DNA of 8,695 nucleotides, from contig JAFAFF010000315.1 of NCBI GenBank assembly GCA_023423605.1, positions 1 through 8,695 of the forward strand, in the 5' to 3' direction. Below, in pieces: positions 1 through 6,186 of this stretch. Within the stretch, counting starts at the first letter, position 1. Each line of letters starts with the position of its first letter. Below the pieces are notes generated by a model. That model saw only the letters and a program-made list of their open reading frames with translations. It did no database searches and was not told the DNA's origin. This stretch comes from Pseudomonadota bacterium (GTDB lineage Bacteria > Pseudomonadota > Gammaproteobacteria > Xanthomonadales > Xanthomonadaceae). The position numbers and the translations under genes are program-made.

Positions 1-20
1 CCAAAGAGAAGGGGCAGTAA
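1..20 (+). CDS. 3' tail of an upstream gene, possibly exbD1 (partial)
   Basis: In frame 3 the first bases read Lys-Glu-Lys-Gly-Gln followed by TAA at 18-20, three bases before the exbD start. This is the only frame with a stop here, and the tight spacing is typical of operon partners. In Xanthomonas the second exbD follows exbD1, so the tail could be ExbD1. Five residues cannot establish identity, so this is inferred from context only. Confidence 0.35.
6..14 (+). promoter_or_regulatory. Ribosome binding site of exbD
   Basis: The purine run GAGAAGGGG ends 9 bases before the ATG at 24. It supports that start and lies inside the end of the preceding reading frame, as expected for a co-transcribed gene. 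Confidence 0.6.
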
Positions 21-23
21 GCC

Positions 24-437
24 ATGGCATTCAGTACTGGTGGTGGCAAGGGCCCCATGGCCGACATCAACGTCACGCCCCTCGTGGACGTGATGCTGGT
101 TCTGCTGATCATCTTCATCGTGACCGCACCGATCATGACGTACCCGATCGCCGTGGATCTGCCGCAGCGCGTGCTCAACCCGCCACCGGTGACGGTTGAA
201 CCGCCGCCGCCGATCGAGTTGCGCGTGGATGCGAGCAACCAGGTGTTCTGGAACAACAGTCCGGTGGCCGTATCCGAACTGCAGCAGCGGATGGAACAGG
301 AGGTCCAGCGCGACCCGACCAACCAGCCCGAACTGCGGATCGATGCCAGCCCGGATTCGGAGTACGACGTGATGGCCAAGATTCTGGCCGGCGCGAAGAA
401 CGCCCAGATGAAGAAGATCGGTTTCGTACAGCAGTAA
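24..437 (+). CDS. exbD: TonB-system energy transducer ExbD (second copy type, ExbD2-like)
   Basis: Inner-membrane component of the ExbB-ExbD-TonB complex, which uses the proton gradient to drive TonB-dependent outer-membrane receptors for iron and other substrates. The 137 residues show the family layout. A short cytoplasmic N-terminus (1-15) leads into one membrane helix (about 18-37). At the start of the helix is the motif [16 protein letters not shown], whose Asp22 matches the essential proton-path aspartate of ExbD/TolR. A proline-rich linker (about 53-63) follows, then a periplasmic domain with the usual RIDA-type strand near 105-108 and a C-terminal GFV. The length is normal for the family. 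The start at 24 is supported by a purine-rich ribosome binding site. The gene is the last of its operon, because a strong terminator follows. Xanthomonas carries tandem exbD1-exbD2 after tonB-exbB, and the '2' label here rests on that analogy. TolR is the main alternative but fits less well. Confidence 0.92.
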   Translation: MAFSTGGGKGPMADINVTPLVDVMLVLLIIFIVTAPIMTYPIAVDLPQRVLNPPPVTVEPPPPIELRVDASNQVFWNNSPVAVSELQQRMEQEVQRDPTNQPELRIDASPDSEYDVMAKILAGAKNAQMKKIGFVQQ

Positions 438-472
438 GCAGCATACGCAGCACTCAGTCATGACGCGACTGG

Positions 473-503
473 AAAACGCCCCTGGAAACAGGGGCGTTTT
501 TTT
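473..503 (+). terminator. Rho-independent terminator after exbD
   Basis: A ten-base stem (AAAACGCCCC and GGGGCGTTTT) encloses an eight-base loop, and the T run continues to seven T's. It lies 36 bases after the exbD stop. This is the only textbook intrinsic terminator in the window and it separates the ton operon from the cardiolipin synthase gene. Because the arms are A-rich and T-rich at their ends, it could act on both strands, but there is no minus-strand gene nearby. Confidence 0.93.
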
Positions 504-539
504 ATCGCCGATGGATGAACGCTTGCCTGGTCGGCCAGC

Positions 540-545
540 TATCAT
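540..545 (+). promoter_or_regulatory. Possible -10 element giving a leaderless clsA transcript
   Basis: TATCAT ends exactly six bases before the clsA ATG at 552. No Shine-Dalgarno sequence precedes that ATG. A TANNNT box at this distance would place transcription start on or next to the start codon. No convincing -35 box is visible. This is a pattern match only. Confidence 0.35.
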
Positions 546-551
546 CCGCCG

Positions 552-2012
552 ATGCTTGCCTTCTTCGACGCCCTTCGCCATTGGCTGGATGCCATTCCGC
601 ACCTGCGGACATCACTGCTGGTGGCCTACGTGCTGTACCTGCTCGGGCTGTCCGGCTGGATCATGCTGCAGAAGCGTGAGCCGGTCGCCACGCTCAGCTG
701 GATACTGTCATTGGCAGCACTGCCGTGGATCGGCCTTTTCATCTACTACCTTTTCGGGCCGCAGAAGGTAAAGCGCCAGCGTTTGCGCCGCGGTCGCGCA
801 CGTTCGGGCATGGAGCACTACAGCAGTGTGTGCCCGCCCGATGCCGACTGCACGGAACTGGCCGCCATCGGCCAGGCCACCACCGGACTGGCACCGAGCA
901 GCGCCACCGAAGTGGAATGGCTGGTGGATGGCGCGGCCACCTACGACGCGCTGCTGGAAGCCATCGGCCAGGCGCGCGATCACGTGCACCTGGAGTACTA
1001 CATCTTCGAACCGGACCACACCGGCACGATGGTCCGCGATGCCCTGGTGGCGGCGGCCACGCGTGGGGTGCAGGTGCGGTTGCTGCTTGATGCGGTGGGT
1101 GCCGCGAAGGTGCGTGCGCGTTTCCTGAGACCCCTGCTCGACGCCGGAGGAGAAGCCGTCTGGTTTCATCCCCGGCAACTGCTCAAGCCGTTCAAGCGCC
1201 CGTGGCTCAACCTGCGCACGCATCGCAAGCTGGTCGTCGTCGATGGGCAGGTCGCCTTCACCGGTGGCATCAACATCACCGACGAGGAGAACGAGCGGCG
1301 CGATCCGGACGCCTACCGTGACCTGCACATGCGGCTGCGCGGCCACGTGGTGCGCAGCCTGCAACTGGTGTTCGTGGAAGACTGGCTGTATGCCAGCGGG
1401 CAGGAGCCGAAACAGCTGGAGCTGGAGCGCCTGTGGCCCCGTGGAACCCCATCGCGAGAGGACGGTGGCATCGCTGCACAGGTGCTGGTGTCCGGTCCGG
1501 ATTCGGCGTGGGAGACCATCCATCGGCTGCACGTGGCGGCCATCCAGGAGGCGCGGCACCGGGTGTGGCTGGTGACGCCCTACTTCGTGCCCGGCGAGGC
1601 CGCACGGATGGCCATCACCTCCGCCGCGCTGGGCGGCCTGGACGTGCGCCTGCTGGTGCCCAAGGCCAGTGATTCGTGGTTCGTCACCCAGGCGGCGCGA
1701 TCGTATTTCGACGAGCTGCTGCAGGCCGGGGTGAAGATCTACGAGTACGGGCCGCGCATGCTGCATACGAAGGCGTTCATCGCCGATGACGATGTCTGCA
1801 TCGTCGGCACCGCCAACTTCGACCATCGCAGTTTCCGGCTCAACTTCGAACTGTCGATGATGCTGCGCGACCATGACCGCGTTGCCGAGCTGGCCGGCAT
1901 CCTGGAGCACGAATTCGCCTGCGCCACGCGCGTGCACAACGACCGCAACCGTGCCTTGTGGACCCATCGGCTGCCGGAAGCCTTCGCCCGCCTGGCCTCG
2001 CCGCTGCTGTAA
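552..2012 (+). CDS. clsA: Cardiolipin synthase (ClsA type, phospholipase D superfamily)
   Basis: Makes cardiolipin at the inner membrane, in ClsA enzymes by condensing two phosphatidylglycerol molecules with release of glycerol. The 486 residues match the usual ClsA length. Two N-terminal membrane helices (about 20-39 and 45-68) form the PLDc_N region and are followed by a basic stretch (KVKRQRLRR, 72-80). Two HxK(x)4D catalytic motifs follow. The first has His224, Lys226 and Asp231 within HRKLVVVDG and is followed by the typical GGINI. The second has His405, Lys407 and Asp412 within HTKAFIADD and is followed by GTANFDHRSFRLNFE. Both active-site halves are intact. The ATG at 552 lacks a ribosome binding site, but the protein begins at the normal place relative to the first helix and no in-frame upstream ATG is seen. 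It lies between a terminator and pdxJ, 42 bases from the latter. Confidence 0.95.
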   Translation: MLAFFDALRHWLDAIPHLRTSLLVAYVLYLLGLSGWIMLQKREPVATLSWILSLAALPWIGLFIYYLFGPQKVKRQRLRRGRARSGMEHYSSVCPPDADCTELAAIGQATTGLAPSSATEVEWLVDGAATYDALLEAIGQARDHVHLEYYIFEPDHTGTMVRDALVAAATRGVQVRLLLDAVGAAKVRARFLRPLLDAGGEAVWFHPRQLLKPFKRPWLNLRTHRKLVVVDGQVAFTGGINITDEENERRDPDAYRDLHMRLRGHVVRSLQLVFVEDWLYASGQEPKQLELERLWPRGTPSREDGGIAAQVLVSGPDSAWETIHRLHVAAIQEARHRVWLVTPYFVPGEAARMAITSAALGGLDVRLLVPKASDSWFVTQAARSYFDELLQAGVKIYEYGPRMLHTKAFIADDDVCIVGTANFDHRSFRLNFELSMMLRDHDRVAELAGILEHEFACATRVHNDRNRALWTHRLPEAFARLASPLL

Positions 2013-2021
2013 TGGCGGCGC

Positions 2022-2027
2022 TACACT
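2022..2027 (+). promoter_or_regulatory. Possible -10 element for pdxJ
   Basis: TACACT lies in the 42-base gap between clsA and pdxJ, 27 bases before the pdxJ ATG. No clear -35 box is seen, so read-through from clsA is equally possible. Confidence 0.2.
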
Positions 2028-2054
2028 GCGCGCCTGCCATCATGCCTTGCCTTC

Positions 2055-2798
2055 ATGACCTGCCTGAGCGTCAACTTCAACAAGATCGCCGTGCTGCGCA
2101 ATTCGCGCGGTGGCGCCGAACCGGATGTCCTGCGCGCGGCCGAAACCTGCCTGCAGGCCGGTGCGCACGGCATCACCGTGCACCCGCGGCCTGACCGCCG
2201 GCACATCACCGCCGAGGATGTGTTCGCCCTGTCCTCGCTGACGCGCGCCAGGGCCGTGGAGTTCAACATCGAAGGCAACCCCTTCGCCGCGCCGCGCGCC
2301 GGCTATCCGGGCCTGTTGCCGCTGTGCGATGCCACGCGGCCGGCACAGGCCACCCTGGTGCCGGATGGCGATGGCCAGCTGACGTCCGACCATGGCTTCG
2401 ATTTCGAGCGCGATGCGCAGCGCCTGCGTCCCCTGGTGGCGGAACTGAAGGCCATGGGATGCCGGGTAAGCCTGTTCGTGGACGCCGGCAACCCGCATCT
2501 TGACGTTGCTGCTGCGCTGGGCGCCGACCGCATCGAGCTGTACACCGGACCTTACGCGGACGCCCATGCGTCCGGCGACGCGACCGCGATGCTGTCCCTG
2601 TTCGCCGATGCCGCGCGCCGTGCGCAGGCGGTGGGGCTGGGCGTGAATGCCGGGCACGATCTGTCCCAGGCCAACCTGGGGGCATTCCTGCAGGCGGTGC
2701 CCGGGGTGCAGGAAGTGTCCATTGGTCATGCGTTGATCAGCGAGGCGCTGTATGCGGGGCTGGATGCCACCGTAAAGGCCTATCTGGCGCTGCTGTGA
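2055..2798 (+). CDS. pdxJ: Pyridoxine 5'-phosphate synthase
   Basis: Catalyses the ring-closing last step of the DXP-dependent vitamin B6 pathway in the cytoplasm, joining 1-deoxy-D-xylulose 5-phosphate and 3-amino-2-oxopropyl phosphate into pyridoxine 5'-phosphate. The 247-residue TIM-barrel protein shows the family landmarks. [14 protein letters not shown] has His43, Arg45 and His50 at the same numbers as in E. coli PdxJ. The catalytic Glu lies in EFNIEG (Glu73), Thr100 in [12 protein letters not shown], the proton-transfer His in VNAGHDL (His201), and the phosphate loop in SIGHALI (224-225). The N-terminal motif reads [13 protein letters not shown] where E. coli has NIDHIATLRN, so Asp9-His10 are Asn9-Lys10. 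From memory this is the variant shared by xanthomonads and Bacteroidetes. No Shine-Dalgarno sequence is obvious before the ATG at 2055, but the N-terminus aligns with the family start. Confidence 0.96.
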   Translation: MTCLSVNFNKIAVLRNSRGGAEPDVLRAAETCLQAGAHGITVHPRPDRRHITAEDVFALSSLTRARAVEFNIEGNPFAAPRAGYPGLLPLCDATRPAQATLVPDGDGQLTSDHGFDFERDAQRLRPLVAELKAMGCRVSLFVDAGNPHLDVAAALGADRIELYTGPYADAHASGDATAMLSLFADAARRAQAVGLGVNAGHDLSQANLGAFLQAVPGVQEVSIGHALISEALYAGLDATVKAYLALL

Positions 2799-2892
2799 TA
2801 CCCGCCAGGCAGCCCGCATGGCGCCCGCGCCGGGTCATTGCGGGCACGGGAAAGGTGAACGGCTCAGTTTGCCGCGGCGTCTGGCCGGTGGT

Positions 2893-2909
2893 GTCTCAGG
2901 TCCTGAGAC
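2893..2909. repeat. Perfect 17-bp odd palindrome upstream of the radical SAM gene
   Basis: GTCTCAGG-T-CCTGAGAC is an eight-base perfect inverted repeat around a single central base, ending 22 bases before the ATG at 2932. The one-base centre makes it unlikely to be an RNA hairpin and more like a protein operator. No regulator is identified. Confidence 0.6.
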
Positions 2910-2919
2910 GGCATCGCCC

Positions 2920-2925
2920 TATCCT
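2920..2925 (+). promoter_or_regulatory. Possible -10 element giving a leaderless radical SAM transcript
   Basis: TATCCT ends exactly six bases before the ATG at 2932, the same geometry as TATCAT before clsA. There is no well-spaced Shine-Dalgarno sequence, only an AGG touching the ATG. A -35 box is not evident. Confidence 0.3.
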
Positions 2926-2933
2926 GCCAGGAT
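2921..2933. repeat. 13-bp inverted repeat overlapping the radical SAM start codon
   Basis: ATCCTG-C-CAGGAT is a perfect six-base inverted repeat with a one-base centre whose right arm includes the A and T of the ATG at 2932. GCCC and GGGC flank it and extend the symmetry if one T is bulged. It sits 11 bases after the upstream palindrome. Confidence 0.5.
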
Positions 2934-4023
2934 GGGCATTGCGATCAAGGGCCGCGGTTCGACCTCCCACCTGGCAGGTCGCTTCGAATCCACCGTCAGC
3001 GAAACGGTGGACGATGGCTGGAGCGTGGACGAGAGCGAGGAGTTCGCACAGACGCGCCTGCGCACCGAAGTGCGGGCGGAAACCGCGCGCAGCATCATCA
3101 CCCGCAATACATCGCCGGATGTCGGCTTCAGCCAGTCGGTGAATCCCTATCGCGGCTGCGAACACGGGTGTTCCTACTGCTTCGCGCGCCCGTCCCATGC
3201 GTACCTGAACCTGTCCCCGGGACTGGACTTCGAAACCCGCCTGTTCGCCAAGATCAATGCGCCGCAACTGCTGCGCAAGGAACTGTCCCGGCCGGGCTAT
3301 GTGCCGCAGCCGATCGCCCTGGGCATCAACACCGATGCCTACCAGCCCATCGAGCGCAAGTTCAAGCTGACCCGGCAGCTGATCGAAGTGATGCTGGAGA
3401 CCCGGCATCCGTTTTCGCTCATCACCAAGAACGCCCTCGTGGAGCGCGATATCGACCTGCTTGTGCCACTCGCCGAGCAGGGCCTGGTCAGCGTGCATTT
3501 TTCGGTGACCTCGCTGGATCCGCACCTCTCGGCAAGGCTGGAACCGCGTGCGGCCGCACCGCATGCACGCCTGCGCGCCATGCGGCGCCTGCATGACGCC
3601 GGCATTCCGGTGGGCGTGATGGTGGCGCCGGTGATTCCCTGGATCAATGACGCCGAACTGGAGGCGGTACTGGAAGCCGCCCGCGATGCCGGCGCGCGCA
3701 GTGCCGGCTATGTGCTGCTGCGCCTGCCGCTGGAAGTGGCGCCGCTGTTCCGGGACTGGCTTGAAACCCATCACCCGGATCGCGCCGCGCACGTGATGAG
3801 TACCGTGCAGCAGCTGCGCGGCGGCAAGGATTACGACAGCCGTTTCGGCACCCGCATGCGTGGCCAGGGGGCCTACGCGGATCTGCTGGCCAACCGTTTC
3901 AGGCTTGCACGCAGGCGCCTCGGTTTCGACGCGCAGAACAGCCATTGGCCGAAACTGGACTGCAGCCGTTTCCTGCGGCCGGCACCGCCGCCGCAGGACT
4001 CGCCGCAGGGCAGTCTGTTCTAG
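2932..4023 (+). CDS. PA0069-family radical SAM protein (SplB-like, COG1533)
   Basis: Predicted cytoplasmic iron-sulfur enzyme of the radical SAM superfamily. The family resembles spore photoproduct lyase (SplB) in sequence but occurs in non-sporulating bacteria, and its substrate is not known to me. From the ATG at 2932 the protein has 363 residues. The 4Fe-4S motif is Cys76-x3-Cys80-x2-Cys83 in RGCEHGCSYCFAR. The family features NPYRGCEHGC, GINTDAYQP, LITKN and a PVIPWIND segment are present, and a C-terminal domain holds RMRGQGAYADLL. An open frame extends to an ATG at 2818, but its first 38 residues are proline/arginine-rich. The typical family N-terminus (KGRGSxSxLxGRFE) begins just after Met39 of that longer form, so 2932 is preferred. 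The start codon lies inside an inverted repeat. The gene is convergent with ctlX. Confidence 0.9.
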   Translation: MGIAIKGRGSTSHLAGRFESTVSETVDDGWSVDESEEFAQTRLRTEVRAETARSIITRNTSPDVGFSQSVNPYRGCEHGCSYCFARPSHAYLNLSPGLDFETRLFAKINAPQLLRKELSRPGYVPQPIALGINTDAYQPIERKFKLTRQLIEVMLETRHPFSLITKNALVERDIDLLVPLAEQGLVSVHFSVTSLDPHLSARLEPRAAAPHARLRAMRRLHDAGIPVGVMVAPVIPWINDAELEAVLEAARDAGARSAGYVLLRLPLEVAPLFRDWLETHHPDRAAHVMSTVQQLRGGKDYDSRFGTRMRGQGAYADLLANRFRLARRRLGFDAQNSHWPKLDCSRFLRPAPPPQDSPQGSLF

Positions 4024-4041
4024 CTGGCCGATCCCGCCGGA

Positions 4042-4058
4042 GATTGCAGCCGGCAATC
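4042..4058. terminator. Small hairpin in the convergent gap between the radical SAM gene and ctlX
   Basis: GATTGC and GCAATC form a perfect six-base stem around a five-base loop, and the right arm overlaps the ctlX stop codon on the minus strand. The gap between the two convergent genes is 33 bases. No T run follows on either strand, so termination is uncertain. It may only mark the transcript ends. Confidence 0.3.
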
Positions 4059-4992
4059 AGCGGCGCGTCGGCAGATGGATGCCGGCGATCATGCAGCGCA
4101 CCGAGCCGCCGGCCATCTCGATGGTCGGAATCGACAGCGCGAGCGGCCGCGCATGACGCTGCAGGCGTGCCTTCTGGTCCGGCGAAAGACTGTCCAGCGC
4201 ACGCTGCGACATCGCCACGATGCGCTCGCCATCGGCCGACAACTCGATCGCATTGCCGGCGAATTCCGCTATCTGCCCATGGTCCAGTGCGATGACGTCG
4301 CGGCCACCGCGCTCCAGGCGCGCGCGGATGCGTGCGGCATCGGCCGCCGTGGAGAAGGTGTCCTCGCCCAGCAGCGCGAAGTGGGTTCCTACGCACATCA
4401 TCACATTGGTGTGATAGATCGGCCGGCCGGTACGGTCCACTGCATCGAAGGCCTGCGGTTCCAGGCCGAAATCCTCGGCAAAGCGCTGGAACAGCAGTGG
4501 ATCGGCACGATTGGAGCGGGCCATGTAGGCCACCTTTCCGGGATGGTCGATGACCATAGCGCCGGTCCCTTCCAGGAAGCGCCCTTCCTGCTCGTGGTGC
4601 GAGTAGTCCAGCACCTGCGAGACGACATAGTCCTCGCGCAGCCGCTCGATGACATCCATGCGTCGTTCGCGGCGCCGGTTCGGCGCGTACATCGGATACA
4701 GCACCACCCTGCCGTCGGCATGCGTGGAGAACCAGTTGTTGGGAAACACCGAATCCGGGGTGTCCTGGCTGCCGGTATCTTCAAAAAGATGCACGCGCAC
4801 GCCTTCAGCACGCAGTCGATCGACCGCGCGGGTGACTTCTTCATGGGCCTGCGCGGAGGTCACCGTGGCGCTGGTGGCCAGCGCTTCCACCTGGAAGGCA
4901 TTGTCCGCCGCTGTTTCCGCATTCGGCCGGAAGCGCTGTGGCCTTACCATCACCACGGCGGATGGGGCCTGCGGGAAAGACCGCTGGTTCAT
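4057..4992 (-). CDS. ctlX: Citrulline utilization hydrolase CtlX (amidinotransferase fold)
   Basis: Member of the arginine deiminase/amidinotransferase (guanidino-group-modifying) superfamily, COG4874 type. Characterised relatives such as the Francisella citrulline ureidase hydrolyse citrulline to ornithine, CO2 and ammonia. The 311-residue protein begins with SAVVMVRPQRFRPN (11-24), typical for this branch. It contains VFPNNWFSTH (82-91), FLEGTGAMVID (139-149, Glu141), YHTNVMMCVGTHFAL (193-207, probable catalytic His194) and the C-terminal GGSVRCMIAGIHLP (295-308) with the nucleophile Cys300. All catalytic positions appear intact. The start at 4992 is backed by GAGG eight bases upstream; a longer open frame to 5247 would overlap the next gene and is rejected. 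It lies 17 bases downstream of ornithine cyclodeaminase on the same strand, which fits an enzyme delivering ornithine. Arginine deiminase or dimethylarginine hydrolase activity is possible from fold alone. Confidence 0.88.
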   Translation of the reverse strand: MNQRSFPQAPSAVVMVRPQRFRPNAETAADNAFQVEALATSATVTSAQAHEEVTRAVDRLRAEGVRVHLFEDTGSQDTPDSVFPNNWFSTHADGRVVLYPMYAPNRRRERRMDVIERLREDYVVSQVLDYSHHEQEGRFLEGTGAMVIDHPGKVAYMARSNRADPLLFQRFAEDFGLEPQAFDAVDRTGRPIYHTNVMMCVGTHFALLGEDTFSTAADAARIRARLERGGRDVIALDHGQIAEFAGNAIELSADGERIVAMSQRALDSLSPDQKARLQRHARPLALSIPTIEMAGGSVRCMIAGIHLPTRR

Positions 4993-5000
4993 TGTCGATG

Positions 5001-5005
5001 CCTCG
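5001..5005 (-). promoter_or_regulatory. Ribosome binding site of ctlX
   Basis: CGAGG on the minus strand, eight bases before the ATG at 4992, lies in the 17-base gap after the ornithine cyclodeaminase stop. It decides the ctlX start. Confidence 0.6.
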
Positions 5006-5009
5006 TCGT

Positions 5010-6059
5010 TCACGCCGAACGCCGCAGCCCGGCCTGTCCGGCATCGGCGCGCGTGAAACGGAACAGGTCCTTCGGGTCTTCCGCGGCGGGCACCAGGTCG
5101 ATGGTGCTGCCCAGCCTGCGCTGTTCCACCTGCTCCAGGACGAACCGCAGGGTGGAATAGTCCTCCAGCGCGAAGCCGACCGAATCGAACACGGTGACCT
5201 GCCGCGAGTGTTCCCGACCGGCGATCTGGCCATCGAGCACCCGCCACAGATCCACCACCCCGGCATCCGCAGGAAGCTGCTGGATCTCGCCTTCCACCCG
5301 CGTCTGTGGCTCGTATTCGACGAAGATGCGCGCATCGCGCAGGATGTCGGGGTGCAGTTCGGTCTTGCCCGGGCAGTCGCCGCCGACGGCATTGATGTGC
5401 ATGCCCGGCTCGATCATTTCCGGGGTAAGGATGGTCGCGCAGGTCTTGTCCGCGGTAATGGTGGTGACGATGTCCGCCCCGCGTACCGCATCGGCGATTG
5501 AAGCGGCACGGATGAGCTTCAGCGACCCGATACCGGACAGGTTGTCGATCAGTTTGTCGGTGGCGCGGGGATCGACGTCATGCACGGCGATCTCCTCGAT
5601 GCCCAGATGCGCGTGGAAGGCCAGCGCCTGGAATTCGCTCTGCGCGCCGTTTCCGATCAGCGCCATGCGCCGGGCGCCGGGACGGGCCAGCACGCGGGCG
5701 GCCATCAGCGACGTCGCCGCCGTACGCAATGCAGTCGCCAGGGTCAGTTCGGACAGCAGCACCGGATAGCCGGTATCCACGTCGGCGAGTACCCCGAAGG
5801 CCATCACCGTGTATAGGCCATGTTCGGGATTTAGCGGATGGCCGTTGACGTACTTGAAGGCGTATCGCCGTGCGTCGGCCACCGGCATGAGTTCGATCAC
5901 CCCGACCTCGGAATGGCTGGCCGCACGTGCGGATTTGTCGAAATCCGGCCAGCGCAGGAAATCGGTGGTGATGGTATCGGCGAGCTCGCCAATGAACCGG
6001 GCAACCCCGATGTCGGCCACCAGCCGGGACATGCTGGGAACATCCACGAATCGCGTCAT
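5010..6059 (-). CDS. ocd: Ornithine cyclodeaminase
   Basis: NAD+-dependent cytoplasmic enzyme converting L-ornithine to L-proline and ammonia. The 349 residues are close to the Pseudomonas putida enzyme in length and sequence, as I recall it. The substrate-binding residues of that enzyme are present at the same numbers: Arg45 (DKSARAASHSEVG), Glu56 (VIELMP), Lys69 (YAFKYVNGHP), Arg112 (TALRTAATSLMAAR) and catalytic Asp228 (NAVGGDCPGKTEL). The Rossmann nucleotide loop is LIGNGAQSEFQALAF (134-148), and the C-terminal VFDSVGFALEDY (290-301) is also typical. This pattern argues for true ornithine cyclodeaminase rather than alanine dehydrogenase or mu-crystallin relatives. The ATG at 6059 has AAGGAGA five bases upstream; the TTG at 6074 would contain that site, so it is rejected. 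It is first in an operon with ctlX and divergent from an Lrp-type regulator. Confidence 0.96.
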   Translation of the reverse strand: MTRFVDVPSMSRLVADIGVARFIGELADTITTDFLRWPDFDKSARAASHSEVGVIELMPVADARRYAFKYVNGHPLNPEHGLYTVMAFGVLADVDTGYPVLLSELTLATALRTAATSLMAARVLARPGARRMALIGNGAQSEFQALAFHAHLGIEEIAVHDVDPRATDKLIDNLSGIGSLKLIRAASIADAVRGADIVTTITADKTCATILTPEMIEPGMHINAVGGDCPGKTELHPDILRDARIFVEYEPQTRVEGEIQQLPADAGVVDLWRVLDGQIAGREHSRQVTVFDSVGFALEDYSTLRFVLEQVEQRRLGSTIDLVPAAEDPKDLFRFTRADAGQAGLRRSA

Positions 6060-6064
6060 CTGCT

Positions 6065-6071
6065 TCTCCTT
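6065..6071 (-). promoter_or_regulatory. Ribosome binding site of ocd
   Basis: AAGGAGA on the minus strand, five bases before the ATG at 6059, is near-consensus. It rules out the in-frame TTG at 6074 as the start, because that codon lies upstream of and next to the site itself. Confidence 0.85.
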
Positions 6072-6132
6072 CAAGCCAACCAGGCAGGGGGTGGAAGCGA
6101 ATTCTGCGGCGAATCCGCGTCAATGTGTATGG

Positions 6133-6138
6133 AGCATA
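6133..6138 (-). promoter_or_regulatory. Possible -10 element for the ocd-ctlX operon
   Basis: TATGCT on the minus strand fits TANNNT and would give a leader of roughly 65 bases before ocd. The predicted -35 position would lie inside the palindrome at 6145-6163. No good -35 sequence is seen. Confidence 0.25.
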
Positions 6139-6144
6139 TCGCCA

Positions 6145-6163
6145 TAACGCGCGATGCACGTTA
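6145..6163. promoter_or_regulatory. Imperfect 19-bp palindrome in the ocd/lrp divergent region (candidate operator)
   Basis: TAACGcGCgatGCaCGTTA, centred on 6154, has TAACG/CGTTA outer arms and GC/GC inner matches (7 of 9 pairs). A wider pair, CAATGT at 6121-6126 and ACATTG at 6163-6168, brackets it. The position between two divergent transcription units, one encoding an Lrp-type protein, suggests a binding site for that protein. This is inference. Confidence 0.45.
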
Positions 6164-6167
6164 CATT
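6162..6167 (+). promoter_or_regulatory. Possible -10 element for the lrp-type gene
   Basis: TACATT fits TANNNT and would start transcription near 6174, leaving a leader of about 13 bases before the ATG at 6187. If it is real, the earlier in-frame ATG at 6154 would lie outside the message. It overlaps the end of the palindrome. Confidence 0.25.
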
Positions 6168-6186
6168 GTGCGCAGACATCCTGAGC

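Noticed and set aside
708..1967. A 419-codon open frame antisense to clsA
   Set aside because: It is a shadow of clsA in GC-rich DNA: its translation is rich in His, Gln, Gly, Ala and Arg with no recognisable domain, while the plus strand encodes an intact two-HKD cardiolipin synthase.
2812..2845. Inverted repeat GCCCGCA...TGCGGGC after pdxJ as a terminator
   Set aside because: The loop is 20 bases of GC-rich sequence and there is no T tract. Such arms are expected by chance at this base composition.
2818..2931. N-terminal extension of the radical SAM protein from an ATG at 2818
   Set aside because: The 38 extra residues look like translated non-coding sequence, cover a perfect palindrome, and precede the typical family N-terminus that begins at the 2932 ATG.
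2896..4056. A 386-codon open frame antisense to the radical SAM gene
   Set aside because: The translation is Gln/His/Arg/Gly-rich with no domain, and the sense strand carries the clear CxxxCxxC radical SAM protein.
4075..5160. A 361-codon plus-strand open frame across ctlX
   Set aside because: It has no family features, and the minus strand has intact CtlX and ornithine cyclodeaminase with good ribosome binding sites.
4993..5247. Longer form of CtlX starting at 5247
   Set aside because: It would overlap the end of ornithine cyclodeaminase by over 230 bases, and the ATG at 4992 has a well-placed ribosome binding site and the family N-terminus.
6060..6074. TTG start for ornithine cyclodeaminase at 6074
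   Set aside because: The near-consensus AAGGAGA site lies downstream of that TTG and five bases before the ATG at 6059, so the ATG is the start.
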